A stretch of DNA of 64,000 nucleotides, from the NCBI RefSeq assembly GCF_008124835.1, contig NZ_VNHW01000003.1:62001-126000 (forward strand), in the 5' to 3' direction. The notes under the pieces were generated by a model. That model made no database searches and was not told the origin of the DNA. It saw only the letters and a program-made list of their open reading frames with translations. Every line of letters starts with the position of its first letter. The first letter of the stretch is position 1. Position numbers and translations under genes: made by a program. This document shows, in pieces, positions 9,113-18,002 of this stretch. This stretch comes from Blastococcus xanthinilyticus (GTDB taxonomy: Bacteria > Actinomycetota > Actinomycetes > Mycobacteriales > Geodermatophilaceae).

Positions 9113-10918
9113 TCAGCCCCGGCGGGCCCGGCCGCGGGGTCCGCCCTGCCGCCCACCGAGGGCCCGGCCTTCCGCGCGCCCGGCGGTCCGGCGGCCGCCG
9201 GGCCCGGGACGGCGGTCCCGCTCGCCGCCACCGCGCCCGGCGGGGGCGCTGCAGGGCCGGCAGGTGGTGAACCACGGGGCGATGGCGCGGCCGCAGCCGG
9301 TGCACGTCCCCGACCGGCCGAGCGCGATCGCGTCGGGGAGCAGCTCGGTGATCATCTCCGCGCACTCCTCCTCGACCCAGGCGGCGTCCTCGCTGTCCAG
9401 CCCGGCGACGCCCGGGAACTGGCGGAGGAGGGTCTGGGCGTCGCGCGCGGCGGCGGCGGCCTGCTCGTACTCCTCGACCGTGCCGCCTCGCGGGACGTCG
9501 GGCAGCACGGTCTCCGGCGGGACCGGCAGGCCGACGGCGTGCTGCAGCGCGGCCTTGGCGAGCACCAGCCAGCGGGTGCGCCGCGGCGGGTTGTAGTCGA
9601 TGGCCAGGTTGACCAGCCGCCAGACGGTGTTCAGGTCGCCGGCCGCCCCGAGCGGGCCGCGCAGCAGCGGCAGCAGGGCGTGCACCCGGAGGACGAGGCT
9701 CGTGACGTCGTCGGCGGTCATCGCCTGGTCGCGGGTGGCGGCGCGGGCCCACGCCATCCAGCGGGTGAGCGCCTCGGGCAGGTCGACGGCCTCGAAGGCG
9801 CCGAGGTCCTCCAGCTCCGGCCGCAGGCGGGGGGCCCGCTTGGGCAGGTCGCTCATCTCGTCACCGCGGGCGACGGCGGCACCGGCACCGACCAGGGAGG
9901 CCACGGGCTTGAGCCCGCTCACCCCGATGAGGATGCCGACGGCGCCGTGCCCGGTCAGGCCGTAGCGGCCGGCCCGGCCGGCGATCTGGGCGGCCTCCCA
10001 GGTGCGCAGCGGGCGCAGCTCCTGCCCGTCGAACTTCGTCGTCTCCGCGAACAGCACGGTGGTGGCCGGCACGTTGATGCCGTGCCCGATGACGTCGGTG
10101 GTGACCAGCACGTCCAGCTCGCCGCTGGTGAACCGCTCGATGACCTCGCGGCGGGTCGCCGGCGGCAGCGCGCCGTAGAGGACGCCGACCTTGCCGGGGC
10201 GGTGCTGGTCGAGCTCGGCCGCGACGGCGTAGACGGCCTTGCGGGAGAAGGCGACCACGAGGGTCTGCGGGCGGACGGCGTCGGAGCGCACGGGTGCCCG
10301 CAGGACGTCGAGCCGGGACAGCCGCTTGTGGTTGACGACCTCGACGTGCTCGGCGTCGGAGACCAGCGGCTTGAGGACCAGGTAGGCCTCGGCCGCGGAG
10401 ATCAGGTGCATCTGGCGGTACTCGCCGGTGAGCAGCAGCCGGGCCCAGTGGTGGCCGCGGTCGGGGTCGGTGACCCAGTGCGCCTCGTCCAGCACCAGCA
10501 TCTCGCCGCGGTCGGGAGCCTTCTCGACGGTGCAGCAGACGATGGGCGCGAACGGGTCGATCTCCTCCTCGCCGGTGGAGAGACCGACGGTGCCCTCGGG
10601 CAGCTGCGCCGAGAGCTTGGCGTAGGCCTCGTGGGCCAGCTGGCGCAGCGGTGCGGCGTACACGCCGGAGCCGGTGGCCGCCAGCGCCTGCAGCGACTCG
10701 TAGGTCTTGCCGGAGTTGGTCGGGCCGAGGTGGAACACCACGTTCTCCGGCCGCACGGCGCGCACGGGGAGCTCCGGGGCGGCGCCCTCCACCCAGCTCT
10801 GCTGGGCCCGCTTCTCCTCGCGGGCGGCGGCGCGGTCGGTCTCGCGGGCCGCGGACTGGCGGGCGGCGGAGCGCTCCCGGCGGCGCGGGGCGGCGGAGTG
10901 GGCGGGGGACTCGGGCAA
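9113..10918 (-). CDS. Suv3-like superfamily-2 RNA helicase with C-terminal zinc ribbon
   Basis: About 601 residues. Walker A is GPTNSGKT (65-72), the Suv3-type signature, and motif II is LVLDEAHWV (DEAH 144-147). The C-terminal helicase half has TTDVIGHGINVPATTVLF and QIAGRAGRYG (motif VI). Near the end a CTGC...CRPC four-cysteine knuckle is followed by a Gly/Arg-rich tail, both suited to RNA binding. Suv3 is best known as the mitochondrial degradosome helicase; a bacterial role in RNA turnover is inferred. TTG at 10918 is preferred because AAGGA lies 7 nt upstream; a TTG at 10939 would add seven residues. No ATG or GTG is available. Confidence 0.82.
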   Translation of the reverse strand: MPESPAHSAAPRRRERSAARQSAARETDRAAAREEKRAQQSWVEGAAPELPVRAVRPENVVFHLGPTNSGKTYESLQALAATGSGVYAAPLRQLAHEAYAKLSAQLPEGTVGLSTGEEEIDPFAPIVCCTVEKAPDRGEMLVLDEAHWVTDPDRGHHWARLLLTGEYRQMHLISAAEAYLVLKPLVSDAEHVEVVNHKRLSRLDVLRAPVRSDAVRPQTLVVAFSRKAVYAVAAELDQHRPGKVGVLYGALPPATRREVIERFTSGELDVLVTTDVIGHGINVPATTVLFAETTKFDGQELRPLRTWEAAQIAGRAGRYGLTGHGAVGILIGVSGLKPVASLVGAGAAVARGDEMSDLPKRAPRLRPELEDLGAFEAVDLPEALTRWMAWARAATRDQAMTADDVTSLVLRVHALLPLLRGPLGAAGDLNTVWRLVNLAIDYNPPRRTRWLVLAKAALQHAVGLPVPPETVLPDVPRGGTVEEYEQAAAAARDAQTLLRQFPGVAGLDSEDAAWVEEECAEMITELLPDAIALGRSGTCTGCGRAIAPWFTTCRPCSAPAGRGGGERDRRPGPGGRRTAGRAEGRALGGRQGGPRGRARRG

Positions 10919-11042
10919 GCGTGATCCTTCAGCAGGCAACGGGGTGCAACGACAGGTGGTTCAGGCACAAGGGGTCGACGCCGCGGGGGCGGCGGACCGT
11001 CCCTCCACCCAACACGGGGGAGCGCCGATCCATGCCCGCGGG

Positions 11043-11073
11043 GGTCGGCCCGGCCGGTGCGGCCGGGCCGACC
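11043..11073 (-). terminator. GC-rich hairpin terminator after the mmpL operon
   Basis: A perfect 13-bp inverted repeat (GGTCGGCCCGGCC / GGCCGGGCCGACC) with a 5-nt loop lies 7 bp past the mmpL stop. There is no T-tract, as is usual for actinobacterial terminators. Confidence 0.6.
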
Positions 11074-11079
11074 GGGGCG

Positions 11080-13275
11080 TCAGCGGGGCGTGCCGACCGG
11101 CTGCCGGTGCCGGCCGTGGGCGGGCTCGGCCTTCTCCAGGGCGGCGCCCTCGACGTCCAGGGTGGGCAGCCAGCGCAGCCACCGCGGCAGCCACCAGGCG
11201 CGGTCGCCGAGCAGCGCCAGCGCCGCCGGCACCAGCACCATCCGGACCACGAAGGCGTCGAACAGGATGCCGGTGGCCAGGGCGAACGCGATCGACTTGA
11301 TCGTGGCCTCGCCGGCCGGGACGAACCCGGCGAACACGGAGAACATGATCAGCGCCGCGGCGACGACGACCGGGGCGGCCTGCCGGAACCCGGTGCGGAT
11401 GGAGTCCATCGCCGAGGCGCCGTGGCTGTGCGCCTCGTGCATCCGCGACACGAGGAAGATCTGGTAGTCCATCGCCAGGCCGAACAGGATGCCGATCACC
11501 AGGATCGGCGTGAGACTGATCAGCGGCCCGGTGGTGTCCAGGTTGACCGCGTCGGCGAGCCAGCCCCACTGGAACACCGCCACCGTGGCGCCGAGCGAGG
11601 CGCCGATGGTGAGCAGGAAGCCCAGCACGCCGACCAGCGGCACGAGCAGCGAGCGGAAGACCAGCACCAGCAGCACCAGCGCCAGGCCCACGACCAGCGC
11701 CAGGTAGACCGGCAGCGCCTCGTCCAGGCTCCGGGCGACGTCGACGCTGACCGCGGTCTGGCCGGTCACCGACGCCTCGACGCCGTCGAGGTCGGCGAGC
11801 TGCGCCCGCAGGTCGGCGACGAGCTGCTCGGTCGCCGGGTCGGTCGGGCCCGACTCGGGGATGACGGTGAGCAGCGCGGCGCTGCCGTCGGCGTTCGGCG
11901 TCGGCGGCGTCACCAGCGCGACGTCGTCCAGCCCGGAGATCGTGGCGCTCTCGCCGGCGGCGGCGCCGGCGGCGTCGTCGCCCTCGAACAGGATGGTGAT
12001 CGGCCCGTTGAAGCCCTCGCCGAAGCCCTGGGAGAGCAGCTCCTGCGCCCGCGCCTGGGTGGAGTCCTCCGCGGGGGTCTGGACCAGCGTGGTCTGCATG
12101 GAGAAGAACGGGATGGCGATGGCGCCGAGCGCCACGATCGCCAGCAGCAGGGACAGGACGCGCTGGCGGGTGACGGTGGTCGCCCAGCCGGCCAGGAAGC
12201 CCCGCCCGCCCCCGTGCGCCGTCGCCCCGCCGCCTGCCCCCTGCGCCGCGGCCCGCTGCTTCTTGGGCAGGGCGCGGGAGCCGAGGAAGCTCAGCACGGC
12301 CGGCACCAGGGTGAGGGCGACGAGGACGGCGATGACGACGGTCAGCGCGGCGGCGACACCCATCTGCGTCAGGAACGGGATGCCGACCACGAACAGCCCG
12401 GCCAGCGCGATGACCACGGTGAGACCGGCGGTGACCACGGCCGACCCGGCGGTGCCGACCGCCGTGCGGATGGCGGTGCCGACGTCGGCGCCCGAGCGCA
12501 GCTCCTGCCGGTGACGGGTGACGATGAACAGGGCGTAGTCGATGCCGACCGCCAGGCCGAGCATCGCCGCCAGCGTGGGGGTGGTGGAGGACAGGTCGAT
12601 GAAGCCGGTGGCGATCGTGACGCCGAGGACGCCGATGCCCACGCCGACGACCGCGGTGAGCAGGTTCATCCCGGCCACGGCGAGCGAGCCGTAGGTGACC
12701 GCGAGGACGACGAGGGCGACGACGACGCCGATGACCTCGGACGGCCCGCCGACGTGCGGCGGCTCCTGGGTGGCCTCGCCGGACGCCTCGACGGTCAGCC
12801 CGCCCTCGCGCGCGTCGTCGAGCGCCTCGAGCAGGGCCTCCTGCTGCGCGGGGGTGACCTCGCCGGGCGCGGCGTCGTAGGTGACCGTGCTGTAGGCGGT
12901 GTCCTGCTGCTGGTTGACCGACGGGGCGGCCGGGTCCAGCGGGTTCGTGGCGTTCACGACGCCGGGCAGCTCGCCGAGCTCGGCGACCAGCCCGATCACC
13001 GCGGCGGCGTTCTCCGGCGTGGTGAGCGTCCCGCCGTCCGGCGCGGCCACGACCACGCGGGCGGTGGCGCCCTCGCCGGTGGCGCCGAACTCCTCGCCGA
13101 TCCGCTCCAGCGCGGTGGTCGACTCCTGCCCGGGGATGGAGAAGCTGCTCGAGGTCTCACCGGCGAGCGTGACCGCGCCGACGCCGCCTCCCACCAGCAG
13201 GACGAGCCAGACGGCGATCACCGGGAGGCGGTGCCGGTGCGAGAACGCACCGAGCCGGGACAACAGAACAGCCAT
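11080..13275 (-). CDS. MMPL/RND-family membrane transporter
   Basis: A 731-residue protein with the MMPL layout: one N-terminal membrane helix, a large periplasmic domain (about 35-180), five or six helices including VGIDYALFIVTRHRQEL, a second periplasmic domain, and a final helix bundle with GLAMDYQIFLVSRMHEAH. The duplicated DYxxF/LVxRxxE motifs carry the proton-relay Asp/Tyr pairs. MMPL proteins export lipids, siderophores or drugs; the substrate here is unknown. It starts 6 bp after the tetR stop on the same strand, so the regulator and pump are an operon controlled by the two palindromes upstream of tetR. Confidence 0.9.
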   Translation of the reverse strand: MAVLLSRLGAFSHRHRLPVIAVWLVLLVGGGVGAVTLAGETSSSFSIPGQESTTALERIGEEFGATGEGATARVVVAAPDGGTLTTPENAAAVIGLVAELGELPGVVNATNPLDPAAPSVNQQQDTAYSTVTYDAAPGEVTPAQQEALLEALDDAREGGLTVEASGEATQEPPHVGGPSEVIGVVVALVVLAVTYGSLAVAGMNLLTAVVGVGIGVLGVTIATGFIDLSSTTPTLAAMLGLAVGIDYALFIVTRHRQELRSGADVGTAIRTAVGTAGSAVVTAGLTVVIALAGLFVVGIPFLTQMGVAAALTVVIAVLVALTLVPAVLSFLGSRALPKKQRAAAQGAGGGATAHGGGRGFLAGWATTVTRQRVLSLLLAIVALGAIAIPFFSMQTTLVQTPAEDSTQARAQELLSQGFGEGFNGPITILFEGDDAAGAAAGESATISGLDDVALVTPPTPNADGSAALLTVIPESGPTDPATEQLVADLRAQLADLDGVEASVTGQTAVSVDVARSLDEALPVYLALVVGLALVLLVLVFRSLLVPLVGVLGFLLTIGASLGATVAVFQWGWLADAVNLDTTGPLISLTPILVIGILFGLAMDYQIFLVSRMHEAHSHGASAMDSIRTGFRQAAPVVVAAALIMFSVFAGFVPAGEATIKSIAFALATGILFDAFVVRMVLVPAALALLGDRAWWLPRWLRWLPTLDVEGAALEKAEPAHGRHRQPVGTPR

Positions 13276-13281
13276 GGGGGA

Positions 13282-13887
13282 TCAGGCCTCCACCTGGTCG
13301 GGACGGGGAAGAGCGGCGCCCGGGCCCTGATGGCCCTGCGCTGAGTGGCCGAGCGCGTCGAAGCAGGTGGCGACGATGAACGGCCGCCAGGTGGCCGCGC
13401 CGTCCTGGTGCCCGGCGGCGAGGGTGAGGACGGCCAGGGCGCTGAGCGCGCCGACCACGCGGACGGTCCGCTCGTCGACGGGCCCGCCGGGCTCGACGCC
13501 GAAGGCGCCGAGGGCGGCGGCGCTCGCGGCGTCCACCTCGGGAGCCGGGTCGCCCTGCATCACCGGGGCGAGGAGCAGGGCCACCAGGCCGGGATGGGCC
13601 ACGGCGACGTCGACGAGGACCTCGAGGGCGTGCCGGTCGCGCACCGGCCCGTCGGGGAGGCCGGCGACCGAGTCGAGCACCCGCCGGCCCAGCGCGCCCG
13701 CCTGCGCGAGGACCGCGCCGTGCAGCGCCTCCTTGCTGGGGAAGTGGTGCAGCAGCCCGGCCTTGGACAGGCCGACGGAGTCGGCGACGTCCTGCACGGA
13801 GGTCTTGGCGAAGCCGCGACGGGCGAAGAGGGTGGCGGCGCGGTCGAGGATGCCCTCGTCCACCTGCTGCCGGAACGGTCGTGCCAC
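13282..13887 (-). CDS. TetR-family repressor of the mmpL operon
   Basis: A 201-residue regulator. The N-terminal helix-turn-helix is FAKTSVQDVADSVGLSKAGLLHHFPSKEAL, with the family YxHFxSKExL element as LLHHFPSKEAL. The C-terminal ligand domain is Ala/Leu-rich and has no recognisable specificity. It is the first gene of the tetR-mmpL operon and reads away from spo0M. Two near-identical palindromes just upstream are its likely operators, so autoregulation with induction by an exported compound is inferred. GTG at 13887 is chosen because the DNA-binding domain starts about ten residues later. Confidence 0.87.
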   Translation of the reverse strand: MARPFRQQVDEGILDRAATLFARRGFAKTSVQDVADSVGLSKAGLLHHFPSKEALHGAVLAQAGALGRRVLDSVAGLPDGPVRDRHALEVLVDVAVAHPGLVALLLAPVMQGDPAPEVDAASAAALGAFGVEPGGPVDERTVRVVGALSALAVLTLAAGHQDGAATWRPFIVATCFDALGHSAQGHQGPGAALPRPDQVEA

Positions 13888-13907
13888 GCGGTCAGAGTAC
13901 GTGCGCA

Positions 13908-13945
13908 CCGACCGGTTCGGTCGGAGGGCCGACCGATCCGGTCGG
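13908..13945. promoter_or_regulatory. Two tandem TetR operators
   Basis: CCGACCG-GTT-CGGTCGG (13908-13924) and CCGACCG-ATC-CGGTCGG (13929-13945) are perfect 7-bp inverted repeats with 3-bp centres. Their centres are 21 bp apart, two helical turns, so both face the same side. They start 21 bp upstream of the tetR start codon and 88 bp before spo0M. Binding by the adjacent TetR protein is inferred from position and symmetry. Confidence 0.75.
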
Positions 13946-14032
13946 TGTACCTGCTCACACGTGCACGGTGGTTCCCGACGGCCGCACCGCCTGCCAGGGT
14001 GGAGGTCCCCGATCCCAGGAGGTAGCGCCGCG

Positions 14033-14812
14033 ATGGCCTTCCGCAACGTCATGGCACGGCTCGGTGCCGGCAGCGCCCAGGTGGAGACCGTCCTGACCTC
14101 GCCCGACACCACACCCGGCGGCTCGGTGGCGGGCACCGTCACCCTCACCGGCGGCTCGGTGGCCCAGCAGTTCGACCAGGTCCGGGTCGAGCTGGTGGCC
14201 ACGGTCGAGGTCGAGGGGCGCGACCACTCCTGGCACGAGGACGTCACTTTCGGTGCCGCCGCGGTGGCCGAGGCCTCGACCATCGAGGCCGGGGAGCAGC
14301 GCAGCATCCCGTTCGGCTTCGGCGTCCCCTGGCAGTGCCCGTTCACGGCCGTGGGCCAGTGGCACCTGCGCGGCATGCGGGTGGGGCTGCGCACCCGCGT
14401 CGACATCCCCGGTGGGGTGGACCCCGGCGACCTCGACGCGGTGCACGTGCGGCCGCTGCCCGTGCAGGCCACGGTCCTGGAGGCGCTCGACCGGCTGGGC
14501 TTCGCGTTCCGCGGCGCCGACGTCGAGAAGGGGCGGATCGGCGGCGGCGAGCTGCCGTTCTACCAGGAGGTGGAGTTCGCGCCGCCGCGGGACCTGCGGG
14601 GCCGGATCAACGAGCTCGAGGTGACCTTCCTCGCCGATCCGCAGGGCACCGACGTCGTCCTGGAGGTGGACCGCCGCGGCGGTCTGCTCAGCGAGGGCCG
14701 GGACGTCGGCGGCCGGCTGCGGCTGACCCACCAGGAGACCGACGTGGCCGCGGTCGCCGCCCGACTGGACGCCGCGGTGCGGCAGCTGGGCGCGCGGCGC
14801 GGGTGGCTCTGA
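14033..14812 (+). CDS. Sporulation control protein Spo0M family (arrestin-like fold)
   Basis: A 259-residue Spo0M-type protein. The N terminus MAFRNVMARLGAGSAQVETV and the two beta-sandwich halves (PGGSVAGTVTLTGGSV, then GGRLRLTHQE) fit the arrestin-like family. A central segment, VEKGRIGGGELPFYQEVEF, is also typical. In Bacillus, Spo0M modulates sporulation and cell division; in Actinobacteria the function is unclear. A strong AGGAGG lies about 11 nt before the ATG. It is divergent from tetR-mmpL and close to the tandem operators, so it might share that regulation. Confidence 0.85.
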   Translation: MAFRNVMARLGAGSAQVETVLTSPDTTPGGSVAGTVTLTGGSVAQQFDQVRVELVATVEVEGRDHSWHEDVTFGAAAVAEASTIEAGEQRSIPFGFGVPWQCPFTAVGQWHLRGMRVGLRTRVDIPGGVDPGDLDAVHVRPLPVQATVLEALDRLGFAFRGADVEKGRIGGGELPFYQEVEFAPPRDLRGRINELEVTFLADPQGTDVVLEVDRRGGLLSEGRDVGGRLRLTHQETDVAAVAARLDAAVRQLGARRGWL

Positions 14813-14821
14813 GCGCCGGGA

Positions 14822-14851
14822 CCGAGGGCCGGCCGGCGGGCCGGCCCTCGG
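14822..14851. terminator. Bidirectional hairpin between convergent spo0M and hydrolase genes
   Basis: A perfect 13-bp stem (CCGAGGGCCGGCC / GGCCGGCCCTCGG) with a GGCG loop lies between the two convergent stop codons and can serve both transcripts. Confidence 0.65.
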
Positions 14852-14879
14852 CGGAGGCGGGCGCCCGGGTGCGCACCGG

Positions 14880-16055
14880 TCAGCGGCTCAGCTCGGCGAA
14901 GGTGTCGGCCACCCAGTCGGCGACGTAGCTGCTGACGTGCGGCAGGTGGTCCAGGCCGATGTGCTCGGTCGCGCCCTCCTCGGGCGTGAACACCCGCAGC
15001 TCGCGCTTCGGCGAGTTCACCGCCTGGTCGTAGGAGCGGTGCGCCATCTCCAGCGGGATCTGCCGGTCGTTCTGCCCGTGCGCGACGAGGAACGGCACGG
15101 TGATCTGCTCGACCACGCCCTCGAGGGTGACGGCGTCGGCGAAGTCGAGGAACGCGTCGAGGTCGTTCTCGTCGCCGGGCTGCCCCCACACCCACAGCAC
15201 GTGCGACCAGTAGTGCGGAACGGGGCGCTCGCCCTCGCGCTCCTTGCGGCGGCGCTGGACCGAGCCCCAGTCGTGGTTGGCGCCCCACGCCACGCAGAGC
15301 GCGAACCGCTTCTCGAAGGCTGCCGCGCGGGGCGCGTAGTAGCCGCCCAGCGACCAGCCGACGATGCCGATGCGGGCGGCGTCGACGTCGTCGCGGGTCT
15401 CCAGCCAGTCGACCGCCGCGCCGGCCCACGCCTCGGCGTCGATCCGCGCGGTCAGCCCCTGCAGGCGCAGCGACTCGCCGGTGCCGGGCTGGTCCAGCAT
15501 CAGGCAGGAGATGCCGCGGGCGGCCAGCTCCGCCCAGTGGTTCGAGGCGTACATGTGCTCCTTGGTGGAGTCCAGCCCGTTGACCAGCACGACCACCGGG
15601 GCGGGGCCGTCGTCCGTGGCCGGCGCGGCGCTGAAGTACGCCGGCAGCGTCGTCCCCTCGTAGGGGATCTCGACCCGTGAGACCCGCGGGCTGTGCGTCT
15701 CGAACGCCTCCTCCGCGATCTCCAGCATCCGCCGGTAGGTGGGCACCCGGTCCGGGCTGGAGTGGGCCAGCATCCGTTCGGCCTGGGCCAGGTAGTTGCT
15801 GGCCCGGAAGTACAGCTGCCCCGCGGTGCGGATGTGCCCGGCCTTCTCGGCGTCCTCGGCCTGGCCGACCAGCTGGTCGGTCAGGGCCCGCCAGGCGCGC
15901 AGGAAGTCCGGCGTCCCGGCGTCCTCCCCGGCGTTCGCGGCGTCCTTGATCGGCCGGCAGGCGCGGTCGACCTCGTCGATCAGCCCGCCGGAGTTCAGCG
16001 TCGCGACGACGCCGAGGTTCCAGGTGTAGGGGCCGGTGGGGAAGTACTCGAACAC
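14880..16055 (-). CDS. Alpha/beta hydrolase of the 2,6-dihydroxypseudooxynicotine hydrolase-like group
   Basis: A 391-residue protein with a helical N-terminal cap domain (about 1-130) and a serine-hydrolase domain. The nucleophile elbow is GIVGWSLGGYYAPRAAAF, an oxyanion region VVVLVNGLDSTKEHMY precedes it, and a late HGQNDRQIP (Asp) and TEHIGLDHLP (His) complete the triad. This architecture matches C-C bond hydrolases such as 2,6-dihydroxypseudooxynicotine hydrolase. It is the last gene of the five-gene ring-cleavage operon, 35 bp after the FAA-hydrolase gene, so hydrolysis of a ring-derived ketone or cleavage product is inferred. The GTG start at 16055 has GAGAGGAA upstream. Confidence 0.8.
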   Translation of the reverse strand: MFEYFPTGPYTWNLGVVATLNSGGLIDEVDRACRPIKDAANAGEDAGTPDFLRAWRALTDQLVGQAEDAEKAGHIRTAGQLYFRASNYLAQAERMLAHSSPDRVPTYRRMLEIAEEAFETHSPRVSRVEIPYEGTTLPAYFSAAPATDDGPAPVVVLVNGLDSTKEHMYASNHWAELAARGISCLMLDQPGTGESLRLQGLTARIDAEAWAGAAVDWLETRDDVDAARIGIVGWSLGGYYAPRAAAFEKRFALCVAWGANHDWGSVQRRRKEREGERPVPHYWSHVLWVWGQPGDENDLDAFLDFADAVTLEGVVEQITVPFLVAHGQNDRQIPLEMAHRSYDQAVNSPKRELRVFTPEEGATEHIGLDHLPHVSSYVADWVADTFAELSR

Positions 16056-16090
16056 GGGTGGTTCCTCTCGCGGGTGCGGTGGTGCAGGAG

Positions 16091-17047
16091 TCAGCGGGTG
16101 CGCGTGCGGGGTCGTGGGCGCGCGGGCGCGACCGGCGGGAGGTCGATGCCGGGCACGACGCGGTTGCGGATGGTGCCGAGGCCCTCGACCGTCATCCCGA
16201 CGACGTCGCCGGGCCGCAGCGGCGGGGGAGCGGCGTCGCCCCGGATGCCCCACAGCTCGGCCAGGCAGCCGCCGTTGCCGCAGGTGCCCGAGCCGAGCAC
16301 GTCGCCGGCCCGTACCTCCGTGCCGCGGGAGGCGTAGGAGATGAGCTCCTCGAACGGCCAGCCCATGTTGGAGAGCAGGTCGTGGCCGATTTCGGTGTCG
16401 TTGACCGACACCCGCATGTCCAGGGCGAGGAACCCGTCGGCATCGCGGTAGGGCTCCAGCTCGTCGGCGGTCACCAGCCACGGCCCGAGCGTGGTCGCGG
16501 AGTCCTTCCCCTTGGCCGGGCCGAGCTTGACCGCCATCTCCCGCATCTGGAGGTCGCGGGCGGACCAGTCGTTGAGCACCGTGTAGCCGAAGACGTGGTC
16601 CCGGGCCTGCTCGGGGCTGAGCGATGCGCCGTCCCGCCCGACGACGACGGCGACCTCGAGCTCGAAGTCGAAGCGCTGCGAGCCCGGCGGCACCGCGACG
16701 TCGTCGTGGGCACCGACGAGCGCGTACGGGTTGGTGAAGTAGAAGGTCGGCGCCTGGTACCACTCCGGCGGCACGCTCTCGCCGCCCGGCGCCACCATCC
16801 CCTCCACGTGCTCCTCGAACGCGACGAAGTCGCGGACCGTCGGCGGCTCCAGCGGTGGCAGCAGCCGCACCGACTCCACCGGCACGGCGGGCCCGTCGAG
16901 GGCCGCGGCCCCGGCCTCGAGCGCTGCCGGCAGCCCGGCGCGGACGAGGTCGAGCACCGTCGTCCGCGGGGGGAGCTCGTGCAGTCCGGCGTCGGAGACG
17001 ACGCCCGCGGACACCCGGCCCTGGGACTCCCAGGTGGCGAAGCGCAT
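16091..17047 (-). CDS. Fumarylacetoacetate hydrolase family protein
   Basis: A 318-residue FAH-fold enzyme. The metal-binding segment is FDFELEVAVVVGR, followed by DHVFGYTVLNDWSARDLQ, KGKDSATTLGPWLV and GSGTCGNGGCLAE. These are typical of FAH-family acylpyruvate hydrolases, isomerases and decarboxylases that process ring-cleavage products. It cleaves or isomerises a dicarboxylic ketone, with the exact substrate unknown. Its ATG overlaps the stop of the upstream extradiol dioxygenase gene (shared T at 17047), which implies translational coupling and a sequential step in one pathway. Confidence 0.88.
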   Translation of the reverse strand: MRFATWESQGRVSAGVVSDAGLHELPPRTTVLDLVRAGLPAALEAGAAALDGPAVPVESVRLLPPLEPPTVRDFVAFEEHVEGMVAPGGESVPPEWYQAPTFYFTNPYALVGAHDDVAVPPGSQRFDFELEVAVVVGRDGASLSPEQARDHVFGYTVLNDWSARDLQMREMAVKLGPAKGKDSATTLGPWLVTADELEPYRDADGFLALDMRVSVNDTEIGHDLLSNMGWPFEELISYASRGTEVRAGDVLGSGTCGNGGCLAELWGIRGDAAPPPLRPGDVVGMTVEGLGTIRNRVVPGIDLPPVAPARPRPRTRTR

Positions 17048-17985
17048 CAGACGGGCGGGGCCACGAAGAGACCCTTGTCGGGGTCGTTGAACGACTTCTG
17101 CGCGACGAACTCGTTCATCGCGTTCGCCGTGCCCCACTGGTCGGAGACCTCGGGGTTGCTGATGTCGTACAGGTGCGGGTGCCAGGTGTCCTCGTCGAGG
17201 GTCTCCAGCTCCGTCGTGTACTCGACGGTGTTGCCGTGCGGGTCGAGGAAGTAGCTGAAGGTGTTGTTGCCCGCCAGGTGCCGGCCCGGGCCCCAGATCT
17301 TCTCGACGCCGGCCCGCAGCAGCCGGCCGGTGCCGCGCATGTACTCGTCGACGCCGCGCATCTCGAAGGAGGCGTGGTGCAGCGAGGCGTGCGGGCCGCG
17401 GGCGACCGCCATGCTGTGGTGCCAGGCGTTGGTGCGCAGGAACCACATCATGTTGCCCATGCGCGGGTGCATCAGCGTGTCCGACAGCGAGAAGCCGAGG
17501 TGCTTGTCGTAGAAGGCGACGGTTCCCTCGGGGTCGGTGGAGTTGAGGACGACGTGCGACAGCCGCACCGGGATCGACTCGCCCGCCTCGATCGCGCGGT
17601 GCTGCCGCACCGCCACGTCGGAGCTGATCTCGATCGTGCGGCCCTCGTTGTCGAAGAACCGGAACCCGTGGCCCCCGCCGGGGGTCTGCAGCGTGCCCGG
17701 CTCGGTCACAAGCTGGACGCCGTCGCGGGCGAGCTGCCCGGCGAGGGTGTCGACGTCGGCGGCGTTCGCGGCGCCGAAGGACACCAGGTCGATCCGCTTG
17801 TCGGTCGCCTCGCGCAGCCGGACGATGTACTGCTCCGGTGAGCCCTCGGCCGCCAGGAAGGCCAGCCCGGTGTCGGTGTGCTCGGTGGTGAGGCCCCAGG
17901 TGCCGGCGTAGAAGTCGAGCTGCCTGGCGAAGTCGGGCACCGCGAGGTCGACGTGCCGCAGGTGGGTGATCAGGCGCTGTGTCAT
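17047..17985 (-). CDS. Extradiol ring-cleavage dioxygenase, VOC superfamily
   Basis: A 312-residue two-domain vicinal-oxygen-chelate protein. The N-terminal VOC domain (about 5-125) is followed by the catalytic one with the 2-His-1-carboxylate set: H144 in RLSHVVLNSTD, H203/H204 in SLHHASFEM, and E255 in GNTVEYTTEL. This is the BphC/catechol 2,3-dioxygenase type, which uses Fe(II) to open a vicinal diol ring between C2 and C3. It stands between the FAD monooxygenase (ring hydroxylation) and the FAH gene (product breakdown) in the operon. The start ATG at 17985 lies 17 bp after the monooxygenase stop; the substrate cannot be told from sequence. Confidence 0.9.
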   Translation of the reverse strand: MTQRLITHLRHVDLAVPDFARQLDFYAGTWGLTTEHTDTGLAFLAAEGSPEQYIVRLREATDKRIDLVSFGAANAADVDTLAGQLARDGVQLVTEPGTLQTPGGGHGFRFFDNEGRTIEISSDVAVRQHRAIEAGESIPVRLSHVVLNSTDPEGTVAFYDKHLGFSLSDTLMHPRMGNMMWFLRTNAWHHSMAVARGPHASLHHASFEMRGVDEYMRGTGRLLRAGVEKIWGPGRHLAGNNTFSYFLDPHGNTVEYTTELETLDEDTWHPHLYDISNPEVSDQWGTANAMNEFVAQKSFNDPDKGLFVAPPV

Positions 17986-18002
17986 GGGGGATGTCTCTCC
18001 GG

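Noticed and set aside
10651-13344. 897-residue plus-strand frame opposite helicase and mmpL
   Set aside because: It is antisense to two well-supported genes, with the Gln/His/Gly-rich composition typical of GC-rich shadow frames.
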